DNA of 64,000 nt, from the IMG/VR virus record IMGVR_UViG_3300037245_001837, positions 1 through 64,000 of that record; one strand, given 5' to 3'. Shown in pieces: positions 1 through 8,966 of this stretch. Within the stretch, counting starts at the first letter, position 1. Every line of letters starts with the position of its first letter. The position numbers and the translations under genes were made by a program. This DNA is from a virus. Under the pieces are notes generated by a model, which ran no database searches, had not been told where the DNA came from, and saw only the letters and a list, made by a program, of their open reading frames with translations.

Positions 1-245
1 ATATTGTTATAAATAACGACTCTACAAACAGCGATTATATTTTCGATTTAAAAAAAGGTTTAAATACTTCAACAAGTGCCTTTAGTTTGCACAGATACAA
101 AGAAATTAACATTTTCACATTTTGCGAAGAATCACAAGTAAAAGAAGTCACAAAACTTCATTTATTAGAAATTAAAAACGGTATTGAAGAAGTAAAAAAA
201 GATCTTAAAAAAGAAATTGAAGAGCTAAACAAAATCAAATTTTAA
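1..245 (+). CDS. 3' end of a CDS, unknown function (partial)
   Basis: An open frame enters from the left edge (first full codon at base 3) and ends at the TAA at 243-245, leaving about 80 codons of the C-terminus. The last 30 residues are rich in Lys and Glu (for example EVKKDLKKEIEELNK) and look like a coiled coil. I do not recognise the protein. It lies 49 bp before the large methyltransferase gene on the same strand, so both may be co-transcribed. Confidence 0.7.
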   Translation, partial: IVINNDSTNSDYIFDLKKGLNTSTSAFSLHRYKEINIFTFCEESQVKEVTKLHLLEIKNGIEEVKKDLKKEIEELNKIKF

Positions 246-294
246 AAAATTAGCTGAAAAGATCAATAATAAAAACAACGCAAAAAATTACAAA

Positions 295-2493
295 ATGGAA
301 ATTCTCAATAAAAATTATAAAATAGCTTTATCAATTTATAAAAACGAGTGTACGGTAGAGCAGTACAAAGAAGCTTATAAAAATTTACTAGACAATAAAA
401 ACGAACTAATTTTAAATTTGAACTCTAAAAAGGTTAAACAATTAAAAAGTTTTTTGGGTCAGTTGGGAAGTTGGACAGATTCCAGAGATAAAAAAGCCGA
501 TTTAATACGTAAAATTTTTAGCTCTTTAGAGGATTATTTTTTAATGGGTCAATCTATTTGCTACACATTTGGAGAAGGTACGCACGAAACCGCAAAAACT
601 GCATTAATTGAGGGCGTAAACGCTGAATTTTTAGCGGATTTTTACGAAAAAAGAAGGATTAAAAAAGCTGAACAAGAAAAATCAGTTTCAAACCCTGAAA
701 CAATTCAGGAATTTAGAGAGTTTATCCATTTAAAAGGAAAGGAAAAATTAACCCCTGAACAATTAGAAAAATTTGAGACTCTTTGTGCTGATTCTATGCT
801 AAATAGACAAAAAAAAGAAGCTGAACAAAAAGCGATAGTTCAAAAAGTTGATATTAAAAACGCTGAATTTGAACTATACCAAACAAAACACAGTAAAACA
901 GGTGAGGACATTTTTACCGTTTTAATGACTGAAAGAGTGGAAAAGGAAACCTTTACAGAATTACGAAAAAAAGCTAAAAATTTCGGTGGTTACTACTCCA
1001 GATATACAGATAAAAACGCAAACCCACCAATAAAAGCAGGTTTTAACTTTTCAACAGAAGAAGAAGCCATAAATTTTATGGGTTTAAAAGATAGCGATCA
1101 ATCAACAGCAGAAAAAACAGAAGAAAAAAAAGAAATTGTAAAAGCTTCAGCAGCCGAAAGGATGAGAGAACGAGCCAACGCCCAAATTGAAAAAGCTAAC
1201 GAGAGCTTAAACCAAGATAGGCAGGTAAACACACATAAAAGAATAGCGGAAGCAGGAAGAGCAGAAGAAAAAGCACAAAACGAAATAATTTTCGCTAAAA
1301 AAATGCTTTGTGTTGCTGATGGTTTAGAAAATGGAAGTATCAAATACTTACACGCTTTAAGAAATGGCAAACAATTGGAGCAATTAGGAACACTTTTAAA
1401 TCGTGGATATTATAACAGGGTTGAATATAAAGACAGGGACAGAGAAGAAAAAAACGCCTCTTTAGATGTTAATTTTGTTGTGTATCCATTCCCTAAATAT
1501 GGGGTAAATGTTATTAGTACCGTGTTTTCTAATTACTCAGATGTAGACGGAATGAAGCAAGGAGTAAAAAAGATTTTAGATTATTCAAAAAAATACGCAG
1601 ATAAAAACGATTATTTAACCCTAGAGGGATCATATATAATCGAATTATTCAAAAAAACAGCTTCAAAAATCAGCGACAAATGGAAAAAGGACAGAATTTT
1701 AGATGAAATAAAAGATTTTGAACGCATTCAAAAAATGGGTTTAACAAACTTAACACTACTAAAAACTGCTTTACGAGAACTGGGAGAACTTGGAAAAGGT
1801 ACAGGATTAACACAGGAGCAAAAAGACGAAACAGAACTAAAAAAACTAGAGCGTAGTTTTGTAACTAAAAAAATTAGCGGTTTTTTCCCTACTCCAAACC
1901 CATTGATAGAAAAAATGTTTTCGATGGCTAAAGTTTTTGAAAACGAAACAATTTTAGAACCTAGCGCAGGACTTGGACACATTGCAACAGCAATAAAAAA
2001 TAAATTTCCAGAAAATAAATTAAATGTTATTGAATACAATCACAGTCTAAGCGAGGTTTTAAATAAAAAAGGTTTTGAAACTGAAAACGCTGATTTTCTG
2101 GAAACTTCAAAAAAATACGATGTTATTTTTATGAATCCACCATTTGAAAAAAATCAAGATATAGACCATGTGAGGCACGCATTTAGTTTGCTTAATAATG
2201 GGGGGCGTTTAGTTTCTATAATGGCAGGAAACAAGTCAGGAACGCAAAAAAAAGTAGCTGAATTTATGGATTTTGTAAATGAATTTGGACACATGGAGCA
2301 AAACGAAGAGGGAAGTTTTAAAAGTGCTTTTATTACTACTGGTGTAAATACTGTTACTGTTTATTTAGAGAAGCCAACGCCAGAGGAAGAGCCAGAAGAA
2401 GAGCATCAAGAAGAAGAGCCACAGCACACACCGCAAGCGGAGGAAATACAAACAAAAGATATTATTTGTAACGGGTCATATATGTTATTTTAA
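295..2493 (+). CDS. large polyvalent protein with C-terminal DNA methyltransferase domain
   Basis: This 732-residue protein ends in an SAM-dependent methyltransferase fold. Motif I LEPSAGLGH lies at about residues 554-562 and the catalytic NPPF at about 614-617, the pattern of N6-adenine or N4-cytosine DNA methylases. Between them is an acidic strand end (VIEYN) expected to contact SAM. The first 500 residues are charged and partly helical with no motif I can name, as in large polyvalent anti-restriction proteins of mobile elements. The C-terminal 45 residues are an acidic Pro/Glu/Gln tail. It probably modifies phage DNA against host restriction. No target recognition domain is recognisable, so the specificity is unknown. 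The next gene follows after 2 bp. Confidence 0.85.
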   Translation: MEILNKNYKIALSIYKNECTVEQYKEAYKNLLDNKNELILNLNSKKVKQLKSFLGQLGSWTDSRDKKADLIRKIFSSLEDYFLMGQSICYTFGEGTHETAKTALIEGVNAEFLADFYEKRRIKKAEQEKSVSNPETIQEFREFIHLKGKEKLTPEQLEKFETLCADSMLNRQKKEAEQKAIVQKVDIKNAEFELYQTKHSKTGEDIFTVLMTERVEKETFTELRKKAKNFGGYYSRYTDKNANPPIKAGFNFSTEEEAINFMGLKDSDQSTAEKTEEKKEIVKASAAERMRERANAQIEKANESLNQDRQVNTHKRIAEAGRAEEKAQNEIIFAKKMLCVADGLENGSIKYLHALRNGKQLEQLGTLLNRGYYNRVEYKDRDREEKNASLDVNFVVYPFPKYGVNVISTVFSNYSDVDGMKQGVKKILDYSKKYADKNDYLTLEGSYIIELFKKTASKISDKWKKDRILDEIKDFERIQKMGLTNLTLLKTALRELGELGKGTGLTQEQKDETELKKLERSFVTKKISGFFPTPNPLIEKMFSMAKVFENETILEPSAGLGHIATAIKNKFPENKLNVIEYNHSLSEVLNKKGFETENADFLETSKKYDVIFMNPPFEKNQDIDHVRHAFSLLNNGGRLVSIMAGNKSGTQKKVAEFMDFVNEFGHMEQNEEGSFKSAFITTGVNTVTVYLEKPTPEEEPEEEHQEEEPQHTPQAEEIQTKDIICNGSYMLF

Positions 2494-2495
2494 TT

Positions 2496-2687
2496 ATGGA
2501 AGCAATAGGAGTAATAAAAAGTAAAATTACAGTTTTTTGTGAGATTTGCAGAGATAAAAGAAACCGTAAAATTGAGGTTAAAATATATCATAATACGCCC
2601 CAAAAAATAGAAGAAGCAAAAAACGAGATAAAAAGAAGAGCAGCAAAAAAATATACCTGCAAAATATGTAAATCAATATTAAAATAA
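2496..2687 (+). CDS. small zinc-ribbon-like protein
   Basis: A 63-residue basic protein with two CxxC knuckles, CEIC at about residues 15-18 and CKIC at about 56-59. They are separated by a Lys/Arg-rich helix, the layout of a zinc ribbon. It starts 2 bp after the methyltransferase stop (TAATT-ATG context) and is probably co-translated with it. Small zinc-ribbon proteins in phages often bind nucleic acid or host proteins. The actual role is unknown. Confidence 0.7.
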   Translation: MEAIGVIKSKITVFCEICRDKRNRKIEVKIYHNTPQKIEEAKNEIKRRAAKKYTCKICKSILK

Positions 2688-2692
2688 TTAAT

Positions 2693-2742
2693 TCCCTGAA
2701 AATTTTATAAAGAAATTTATTTGGAGCAATACCAATCAGGGA
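2693..2742 (+). other. inverted repeat in an 81-bp gap
   Basis: The gap between the zinc-ribbon gene and the next small gene holds TCCCTGA (2693-2699) and its exact complement TCAGGGA (2736-2742). An AAATTT pair inside the 36-nt loop could form a second, inner stem. There is no T-run after it, so it is not a typical terminator. It may be a regulatory RNA structure or chance in A/T-rich DNA. Confidence 0.3.
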
Positions 2743-2768
2743 GCAAAGCAATAATTTAAAAAAATATT

Positions 2769-2933
2769 ATGCACGAAATAAAAACGGAATTATTAGAAAT
2801 TTGTGAGGCGTTCAAGTTAGGAAGTTTTAAAAATAGTATTTCACATTCAGAAGAGAAAAACGGTTTTATAAAAACTGATTTTGAAACCTCAACAGGTAGA
2901 TATACTCATTATTTTAGGGTAAAAAACACATAA
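2769..2933 (+). CDS. small hypothetical protein (54 aa)
   Basis: ATG at 2769 in an AATATT-ATG context opens 54 codons ending at TAA 2931-2933. The product starts MHEIKTELLEICEAFKLG and ends in an aromatic stretch (RYTHYFRV). I do not recognise it. It sits in the packed + strand series with spacing and start context like its neighbours, which supports it being real. Confidence 0.55.
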   Translation: MHEIKTELLEICEAFKLGSFKNSISHSEEKNGFIKTDFETSTGRYTHYFRVKNT

Positions 2934-2962
2934 TACAAACCACGCAAAAAAAACTAAAAATT

Positions 2963-3301
2963 ATGTTACTCCAAAGATGTCAAGAAGGTTTAGTTAATAG
3001 TTGTTTTGATTTTAGAATTGCAGACGGTCAAAACGGTAAGGGTGTATATTCCTTTTTTTATAATGATTTACCAATGATCAAATATTATTCTAAAAACAAT
3101 GAAACAGTACACACTTTTAAAATTGATAAGAAATATATAAAAGATTTATCTAAAAAAAATATGGATTATTGGGAAATTCAAGCTTTTATATATAACAACC
3201 CACAATACAAAGCTTTTATTTTCAAGCATAAAGGCTTTAACATTCCAACATCTAAGGAAATTTTAATAACAGATTCTAACATTGTTAATTTACAAAATTA
3301 A
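2963..3301 (+). CDS. hypothetical protein, possible small ADP-ribosyltransferase-like fold
   Basis: A 112-residue protein. A GVYSFFYND stretch near residue 27 is followed by a tyrosine-containing segment (IKYYSKNNE), a strand TVHTFKIDK, and a C-terminal KEILITDSNIVNL. This order, GVY-strand then a late Glu-containing KE-x-x-I strand, recalls the minimal ADP-ribosyltransferase folds found in polyvalent phage proteins. The similarity is weak, and the catalytic residues cannot be assigned with confidence. It could equally be an unrelated small phage protein. Confidence 0.6.
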   Translation: MLLQRCQEGLVNSCFDFRIADGQNGKGVYSFFYNDLPMIKYYSKNNETVHTFKIDKKYIKDLSKKNMDYWEIQAFIYNNPQYKAFIFKHKGFNIPTSKEILITDSNIVNLQN

Positions 3302-3307
3302 AATATT

Positions 3308-3553
3308 ATGATTTTTCAGGAACAACCAACAAATAGAGAAGATCAAGTAAATTTAGTGAAATTGAAACTTTCAAAAAGGTTTGAAAAACTGCACCCTAAA
3401 GAAACTTTTACAGATTTAAATTTAGCAGCAGTTAACCCATACGAACACGCTAAAATGTGTTATGTATCAAACAACCTGTTTAAATTTATTAGAATAGAAA
3501 ATAATAGTATTAGAGGATTCAAAAAAGTTTGCACAGCTTCATTCACTAATTAA
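3308..3553 (+). CDS. hypothetical protein (81 aa)
   Basis: Start ATG at 3308 lies 6 bp after the upstream stop in an AAAATATT-ATG context; the same 16-bp junction recurs before the gene at 10820. The product has a basic helical first half (NLVKLKLSKRFEKLHP) and no recognised domain. It is probably co-transcribed with the genes on both sides. Confidence 0.6.
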   Translation: MIFQEQPTNREDQVNLVKLKLSKRFEKLHPKETFTDLNLAAVNPYEHAKMCYVSNNLFKFIRIENNSIRGFKKVCTASFTN

Positions 3554-3563
3554 AAATAATATT

Positions 3564-3710
3564 ATGAGAAAAGTAACAATTTATTTACATGACGGTCAAG
3601 TATTTAAAATTAACAGCGTTGGAACTATACCACAGCTTCAAAGAAAATATGCAATAGGCAAGACCCTTAAAGATTCAAATTTAATTATTGAAGCTCATAC
3701 AATTGAATAG
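3564..3710 (+). CDS. small hypothetical protein (48 aa)
   Basis: ATG at 3564 (AATATT-ATG) to TAG at 3708-3710. The product MRKVTIYLHDGQVFKINSVG... alternates hydrophobic and polar residues at the start, like a small beta-strand protein, and ends with a short helix and strand. No family is recognised. It is followed by a 54-bp gap. Confidence 0.55.
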   Translation: MRKVTIYLHDGQVFKINSVGTIPQLQRKYAIGKTLKDSNLIIEAHTIE

Positions 3711-3764
3711 CTAAAATTTCACCTAAAAAAACGTATTTACAAACCCACGGAAAAAATATTAAAA

Positions 3765-4199
3765 ATGGAAACAACCATATTAGATCAGCAAAAAGAATTT
3801 GAACAAAAAGTATGTGAAATATTAAATTTCAAAAGTGCAAATTCAATGATAATGCAAAGAGATGGAACGGAACAAATGATTATTGATGATGATCATGGTG
3901 ATGAAAATGTTTTAAGTGGTACAATTGCCTATAAAAGAAAAGATAAATCATTTTTATTAATCGTAACAAAGGACAGCGAAGTAAACCATGTTGGAAGTAT
4001 AACGTTTAAAATGATTAAAATTCTGGTGAAAAATTATTGTAGTGCTTCAAATAATAAAGTTGTTTTTGCTACAAATTTACCTATTGAAATTCACTCAAGT
4101 AAGGCAAAGGAATTGAAAAAAGATTTTAATTTTCACATTGAAAATGTAGGATTTTCTTTTTGCCAGAAACATAATTTAGAATTCACATCAATGTATTAA
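3765..4199 (+). CDS. hypothetical protein (144 aa)
   Basis: The N-terminal 30 residues are an amphipathic helix. A strongly acidic patch (IIDDDHGDE, residues 40-48) and alternating strands and helices follow (SFLLIVTKD, KVVFATNLPIE). A nuclease-like alpha/beta fold is possible, but I see no complete PD-(D/E)XK motif. Function unknown. Confidence 0.65.
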   Translation: METTILDQQKEFEQKVCEILNFKSANSMIMQRDGTEQMIIDDDHGDENVLSGTIAYKRKDKSFLLIVTKDSEVNHVGSITFKMIKILVKNYCSASNNKVVFATNLPIEIHSSKAKELKKDFNFHIENVGFSFCQKHNLEFTSMY

Positions 4200-4213
4200 C
4201 TAAAATATTAAAA

Positions 4214-4576
4214 ATGGAATCTATTGAAAATCGACTTAATTGGTTATGGATAAACGGACACCAAAATAAAATTAAAGCAAATACTGAAAACATTTCAGTT
4301 GTAGGTGTTGATACTTGGGATTTTATGGATGGAACAAGCACTTTTTATGGCTTTATTCAGTTTGATAGATGGTATGATGAGTCAATATTCCATAAAGTTG
4401 TAGAAAACAGATATAAACCTAATAAATTAGGCGAAAAAGTTGGAATTGCTAGACCCTTTGGAGGTGGTTCTGCTTGGTTAAGATTTAATCCTTCTGAAAT
4501 TGACAAAGTAGTTAGTGAAATGAAGAAAAAAGGATATACAATTCAATTAAAAATTAAAGAAAAATGTACTATATAA
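4214..4576 (+). CDS. hypothetical protein (120 aa)
   Basis: A Trp- and Gly-rich middle part (DTWDFMDGTSTFYGFIQFD, then FGGGSAWLRF) suggests a small beta-rich domain, with a charged C-terminal helix. No family recognised. The next gene starts 13 bp before its stop in another frame, so the two are probably translationally coupled. Confidence 0.65.
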   Translation: MESIENRLNWLWINGHQNKIKANTENISVVGVDTWDFMDGTSTFYGFIQFDRWYDESIFHKVVENRYKPNKLGEKVGIARPFGGGSAWLRFNPSEIDKVVSEMKKKGYTIQLKIKEKCTI

Positions 4577-4875
4577 TCACATCAAAAAAGAAAGAAAATA
4601 TTTTAGTAACTAAAAATTACAATGAATGTTTTGATTTTATTGTAAAGAATCCAGATGCGAAAATTCGCACAATAGATCATACTGCAAAACCACGCATTTT
4701 AGACAAAAGAAATTTCCTGAAGGAATTCTATAAAAATACTGATGATAAAAATAAATTCTTTGAATTGGTTGAAATCATGGTGACATACGTTAACAATATG
4801 TATGATTTATTGAACTCAATAGGATTAAAAGAGGACTATAAAACCTATAAAAAAGTAACTAATAACACCCTTTAA
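4564..4875 (+). CDS. hypothetical protein (103 aa)
   Basis: It begins MYYIITSKKKENILV and has a basic, helical C-terminal half. The gene at 8967 encodes a product with a related plan (short strand start, then F-D-F-I-x-x-NPD-like segments: FDFIVKNPDAKI here, WRFILSNPDDVY there), so the two may be distant relatives. Function unknown. Confidence 0.6.
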   Translation: MYYIITSKKKENILVTKNYNECFDFIVKNPDAKIRTIDHTAKPRILDKRNFLKEFYKNTDDKNKFFELVEIMVTYVNNMYDLLNSIGLKEDYKTYKKVTNNTL

Positions 4876-4877
4876 TT

Positions 4878-5240
4878 ATGGAAATATTAAATTCTTCTGG
4901 TTGGATTTGGATTAAAAATAGCAATTCAACAGAAAAGCGAGATCAAATAAAAGGTAAATATTTATTTTTTTCAGACAACAAAGAAGAGTTGATAGAATTA
5001 GGTAAGCAGATACTAAATAAATACGGACTACTTGTTGCAAAAACACCTATTAGCGAGGTTGCTAATAAAAATAAAGGTTTTGGTTTTGTGCTATGCGTTT
5101 ATGATATTATAAACAGATACTCAAACGAATTAAAAACATTGGAAACAAATAGTATATCATATAGATATTGGAAATCAGATGATGATACGAGAAATAAAAA
5201 ATACTCAAAACAATATAAAAACTCAAACCAATGGAAATAA
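4878..5240 (+). CDS. hypothetical protein with RYWKSD motif (120 aa)
   Basis: The N-terminal half has strand-like segments (SSGWIWIKN, KYLFFSDNKEEL). The C-terminal half carries a compact motif, FVLCVYDIINRY then SYRYWKSDDDTRNKKYSKQ. I have the impression of the RYWKSD-T-KYS combination in other short bacterial hypothetical proteins but cannot name the family. It overlaps the next gene by 10 bp. Confidence 0.6.
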   Translation: MEILNSSGWIWIKNSNSTEKRDQIKGKYLFFSDNKEELIELGKQILNKYGLLVAKTPISEVANKNKGFGFVLCVYDIINRYSNELKTLETNSISYRYWKSDDDTRNKKYSKQYKNSNQWK

Positions 5241-5638
5241 TTGATAAATGCATTTTTACTAAATGCCCTCTAAAAGAAAACTGTTATAGGTTTGGTGAAG
5301 AATTACGTCAAGGACAGTTAACAATATTTAATTATAATAATGGATGTGTGCATTTTTGGGATACAAAACATACTCCAGTAAAACAATATAGTATGGAAGT
5401 AATTATAAAAGGAAAATCAGTAGAAGAAATATTTAAACTACTAAAATTAAAAAAGCATTCTCTTTACAAATGTAAAGTTAAGTGTTCTGAAAATAATGTA
5501 AAGCATACTGCATTTTTATTCGTAGGATTTAAAACAGGATCATATTGTCAGGTCTATACAAATAATTATGATTGCCCTATTGATATGACTAGATGTTACA
5601 GCATATCTAATGTAAAATTTTTAAGTAAAATCAAATAA
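5231..5638 (+). CDS. Cys-rich small-motif protein (135 aa)
   Basis: The N-terminus carries CIFTKCPLKENCYRFG followed 20-25 residues later by GCVHFW. Four cysteines spaced C-x4-C-x4-C...C match a short metal-binding module common in small phage proteins of the KC-PL-x-x-CYR type. The rest is strand-rich and unrecognised. The metal site is inferred from spacing only. Confidence 0.65.
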   Translation: MEIIDKCIFTKCPLKENCYRFGEELRQGQLTIFNYNNGCVHFWDTKHTPVKQYSMEVIIKGKSVEEIFKLLKLKKHSLYKCKVKCSENNVKHTAFLFVGFKTGSYCQVYTNNYDCPIDMTRCYSISNVKFLSKIK

Positions 5639-5648
5639 TAAAAACACA

Positions 5649-6494
5649 ATGGAAAATTTAGTAAAACAAAAAGTTATAGGTCAAGACCTACTTGTTAAAG
5701 AATTGTCAAATATATTTGAAATATTCAAAGTTTCAGAATGTGAAATAAGACCACATTTTATATTAACAGGTTCGTCAGGTTCAGGAAAAACGCACACTAT
5801 AAAGACAATTTGCGAATTTATGAAACTTGGTTTTGTAGAAGTTAATGGAGCTTCATTAACAAAAGAAGGAACAAGCGGGAACTCATTAAGCAAAGCATTA
5901 ACACCGCTTTTAAACATGGATGGAAAACCTACAATAGTTTTTGTTGATGAATTTGATAAGCTTTTTATAAGTGGAAATTCAAACAGCGATTTAGCACATG
6001 AAACAACTAACGGAGTTCAAAACGAATTCCTAAAAGTTTTAGAAAGTGATACTGCTTCTGTTTTTGGAGATTACGGAAAATACGTTAATGCTTCTGTTAA
6101 GAATTGCTTATTTATATTTTCAGGAGCTTTTAATGGTCAACCTGACATAGGTGTTGATGATTTAAGAGATTTTGGAATTAAGACTGAATTTTTAGGTCGT
6201 GTTGGATTATGTTTTAACACACAGGATTTAACTTTAGAAAGTCTATTTATAATACTGGCAAGGAGTCCATTACTTAAAACTTATTTAAAGATTTATAAAG
6301 ATGTTGATAGAGAAACTGTTATTGGAAAAGTTCAAAAAATACTTGAAGCTAATCACGAAATGAACACTTTAGGAGCTAGACAGATCAATACTTTAATACA
6401 TCAATATTTTATTAAAGGAGGGGATTTAGAATCAGTAGAGAAAAATATTGTTTTCACTAAAAAAATTAACATTAAACTAAATTATGAAAACTAA
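5649..6494 (+). CDS. AAA+ ATPase, ClpX/ClpB-like
   Basis: A 281-residue AAA+ protein. Residues 1-15 contain KQKVIGQDLLVKEL, the box preceding the P-loop in Clp-type ATPases. Walker A is GSSGSGKT at 41-48 and Walker B is VDEFDK around D100/E101. A small C-terminal helical lid follows (NTLGARQINTLIH, with a sensor-2-like GARQ). The size is that of a single AAA+ module without a zinc-binding or peptidase-docking domain. It may remodel a protein or nucleoprotein complex in early infection; the substrate is unknown. The next gene overlaps by 11 bp. Confidence 0.8.
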   Translation: MENLVKQKVIGQDLLVKELSNIFEIFKVSECEIRPHFILTGSSGSGKTHTIKTICEFMKLGFVEVNGASLTKEGTSGNSLSKALTPLLNMDGKPTIVFVDEFDKLFISGNSNSDLAHETTNGVQNEFLKVLESDTASVFGDYGKYVNASVKNCLFIFSGAFNGQPDIGVDDLRDFGIKTEFLGRVGLCFNTQDLTLESLFIILARSPLLKTYLKIYKDVDRETVIGKVQKILEANHEMNTLGARQINTLIHQYFIKGGDLESVEKNIVFTKKINIKLNYEN

Positions 6495-6948
6495 AAAAAG
6501 AGTTGAGCAATTAGGAGAACTAGAAATAGTATTAATTGGATCAGAATACAGGGGTAAAAAAAATATAAATAAAGATTTTAACGTTCATATTGTTGAAGTT
6601 AATTGTGACCCTGATGAGGTTTGGAATCCTAAAATTGAGAAAATGAAAACTGAATTAGAGAAAAGAAAAAAAGTATCCAGACCTATTACAGCTCACAAAC
6701 ATACTGAAGGAGAGTGGAGGTGTGAATCAGATGGAAATAGACAATTTAATATTATTAGTAAAGATGGTTGGAATCTTTTAAATAACGAATCTGATTTTGA
6801 TAAACAAGAAGCTAATGCTAAACTAATGGTAATAGCTCCTAAATTACTGGAAATTGCTGAAATGTTTTTTGACAAAATGAAAGGAACTGATGCAGAAGGT
6901 AGTTTACCTTTCAATATTGTATTAGAAACTTTAAATAAATTAAAATAA
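6484..6948 (+). CDS. conserved phage protein with ANAKLMVIAPKLLE motif
   Basis: The C-terminal part has EANAKLMVIAPKLLEIAEMF, matching a helix pattern (ANAxLIAAAPELLEAL) found in many small phage proteins of unknown function. A WRCESDGNRQFNII strand segment before it is also usual for this group. It starts inside the 3' end of the AAA+ gene, so it is probably coupled to it. The role is unknown. Confidence 0.7.
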   Translation: MKTKKRVEQLGELEIVLIGSEYRGKKNINKDFNVHIVEVNCDPDEVWNPKIEKMKTELEKRKKVSRPITAHKHTEGEWRCESDGNRQFNIISKDGWNLLNNESDFDKQEANAKLMVIAPKLLEIAEMFFDKMKGTDAEGSLPFNIVLETLNKLK

Positions 6949-7005
6949 TGGTTTCCTAAATTCAGAAAACAAATTGAAAATTGTATAAACTAAATAGAAA
7001 ATATC

Positions 7006-8811
7006 ATGAGTAAAGATTTAATTTTAAAAGAGACTTCTATTATCCATAAAAAAAAGGGTGAAATTTGTATCGGAGATTTGTTTATGGATAGAGATGGCGT
7101 TTATCCTGTTGTTGGATTCAAAGAAAGGCAATACACAGACAGCGAAGAAAAACTTCATATCATTAAAATTGTTATTGTATCTAATCATAAATGGTCTGAT
7201 CATAATGATGGAATTTATGAAATAACAGAAAGTACTTTGGATGAATATTATACAGTTGTAAAGGGATATACTTTTGATGACATAGAAGAACTTTCAGGTA
7301 AAATACTTTCAGGAGAATTATCAATAGAAGAATTATCATTAAAAGAGGAAAAACAAGACCCAACCTCAACAGCTTTAGTAGTTTTAAATAAAGATGTTTT
7401 TACTTCTAAATTAGCAGAGATTAAAAATATGGAAAATAGAATAGCATTAATTCAATCTTTGGTTAGACAAAAAGTAGATGCAGTGCAGCAAAAAATAAGA
7501 GGTGTTGTTGCTGAATTCAGTAAAGTTATATCCAGATTAAACAAAGTTATTTTTACTTTAGAATTATACGCAGGTGTTCAGGAAGATATTAGACAAATAC
7601 AGTCTGGAAATCCTGCTGATGATTCAGAGCCGATATATTTAAATCAATTAATGAGATATATGGATGAAGAAGTCGGTGATCCATCTAATGAAGGTATTTC
7701 TTTTGATTCTATTGATAAGTTTGATAATTGGCTATTATCTTATTCAAGACACCTGAAATGTTTTTATTACGAATTATTATTACCTCAAAAAAAATGTGTT
7801 AGAATATTAAGAGTTAGGCGTTATGCTAAAGAATCATATACTCAAGACAGCTATAATAATCAATGGCAAATTCTAAAAGAAATGCAGACATATATTTTAA
7901 TCAGAAATGGAGAAAACATCTATTGTATTGAGTCAAAAATGAATTTCAATTCAAAATTATATCCTGATGAAAAAGAATTAAATGAGATTTTTGAAAAGAA
8001 TAATGAAGAGCAAATATTTGATGCGCTATCATCTTATAAAAATGGATTAATCTTAATGCAGGGATTAGTGGATAGAACAACTGTTTTTGGTCAAGTTACG
8101 GGTAAAATATCTTTTTTAAATACAGACTCACAAGAAAAAGGAGATGTTGTATTTCAATATGAAATGAGTGAGGACAGGCAAATTACAGATGGTAAAGAAA
8201 CTTTACTTGATTTTATGAATAAATTCCCTATTGAGGTAGGTGTAAGAATTTTAATTTGGGATACAGGAAGATACCATTCTTTAGGTGAATATGGAAGAGG
8301 TGAAAGCAGGTTTACAAGAGAATATATAAGCCACTATACATCTCCATACCTTCCTGAAGATGGTATTTACAAATTAGTAGAGCATAAATCTGTAAATCAT
8401 AAGGATGGAACATTAAAATTCATGTATGAAGCTGAAAAACAATGGAGTCCTAAAACTGATATGAAAACAGGGTGGATGGTAGAACCTAATGACCAAAACG
8501 TTGTTGATATTGATTCTATTTCACACAGAAATATAGATTGGATAAACAATATGCTTTACGACAGGAAAGTAAGAAAAAATTATGTTAAAGTAATGGGAGC
8601 TTTACAAATGGTAAAGAAATTCAAGAATGAAGAGTTAAAAAAAGAAGAACCTTTTGTTAAAATGATGATCTCATTTTCTAAAAAAACGGAGTTAGAAGTT
8701 TTAGATGCTGTTCATTGGTGGAAAACTAAAAATAAATATAAAAGACCTTTGAAAGAGGATGACAAAAAAGCATTCAGGATGATTAACAAATATTTAAACC
8801 CAAAAAAATAA
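7006..8811 (+). CDS. hypothetical protein (601 aa)
   Basis: A large protein I do not recognise. Residues 1-90 look like a small beta domain (GEICIGDLFMDRDGVYPVVG). Residues about 130-190 form a long predicted coiled coil (NRIALIQSLVRQKVDAVQQ onward). The middle and C-terminal parts are mixed alpha/beta, with no P-loop, HNH or polymerase motif that I can see. Its size among otherwise small genes suggests a core early function. It is preceded by a 57-bp gap without a clear promoter. Confidence 0.75.
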   Translation: MSKDLILKETSIIHKKKGEICIGDLFMDRDGVYPVVGFKERQYTDSEEKLHIIKIVIVSNHKWSDHNDGIYEITESTLDEYYTVVKGYTFDDIEELSGKILSGELSIEELSLKEEKQDPTSTALVVLNKDVFTSKLAEIKNMENRIALIQSLVRQKVDAVQQKIRGVVAEFSKVISRLNKVIFTLELYAGVQEDIRQIQSGNPADDSEPIYLNQLMRYMDEEVGDPSNEGISFDSIDKFDNWLLSYSRHLKCFYYELLLPQKKCVRILRVRRYAKESYTQDSYNNQWQILKEMQTYILIRNGENIYCIESKMNFNSKLYPDEKELNEIFEKNNEEQIFDALSSYKNGLILMQGLVDRTTVFGQVTGKISFLNTDSQEKGDVVFQYEMSEDRQITDGKETLLDFMNKFPIEVGVRILIWDTGRYHSLGEYGRGESRFTREYISHYTSPYLPEDGIYKLVEHKSVNHKDGTLKFMYEAEKQWSPKTDMKTGWMVEPNDQNVVDIDSISHRNIDWINNMLYDRKVRKNYVKVMGALQMVKKFKNEELKKEEPFVKMMISFSKKTELEVLDAVHWWKTKNKYKRPLKEDDKKAFRMINKYLNPKK

Positions 8812-8815
8812 TATT

Positions 8816-8965
8816 ATGAATAATCCATTTTTAGAATCACTAGTAGAAGAAGAAAACATGATACATATCATAGGTCAAAGAACTTTAAAGTTTAATAAAA
8901 CTATTTTATTCATTGATTATATGACTTACAAAAAGAATTATCAAGCCGTAATAAATTTAAATTAA
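8816..8965 (+). CDS. small hypothetical protein (49 aa)
   Basis: ATG at 8816 (AATATT-ATG) to TAA 8963-8965, placed exactly between two genes with 4 bp and 1 bp gaps. The product begins with an acidic segment (ESLVEEENM) and continues with a hydrophobic and basic part (TILFIDYMTYKKNY). Function unknown. The tight fit supports it being a gene. Confidence 0.55.
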   Translation: MNNPFLESLVEEENMIHIIGQRTLKFNKTILFIDYMTYKKNYQAVINLN

Positions 8966-8966
8966 A

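Noticed and set aside
1098-1370. Minus-strand open frame of about 90 codons inside the methyltransferase gene
   Set aside because: It is hydrophobic, low in complexity and antisense to a well-supported coding region. The A/T-rich, Lys-rich + strand gives such shadow frames often.
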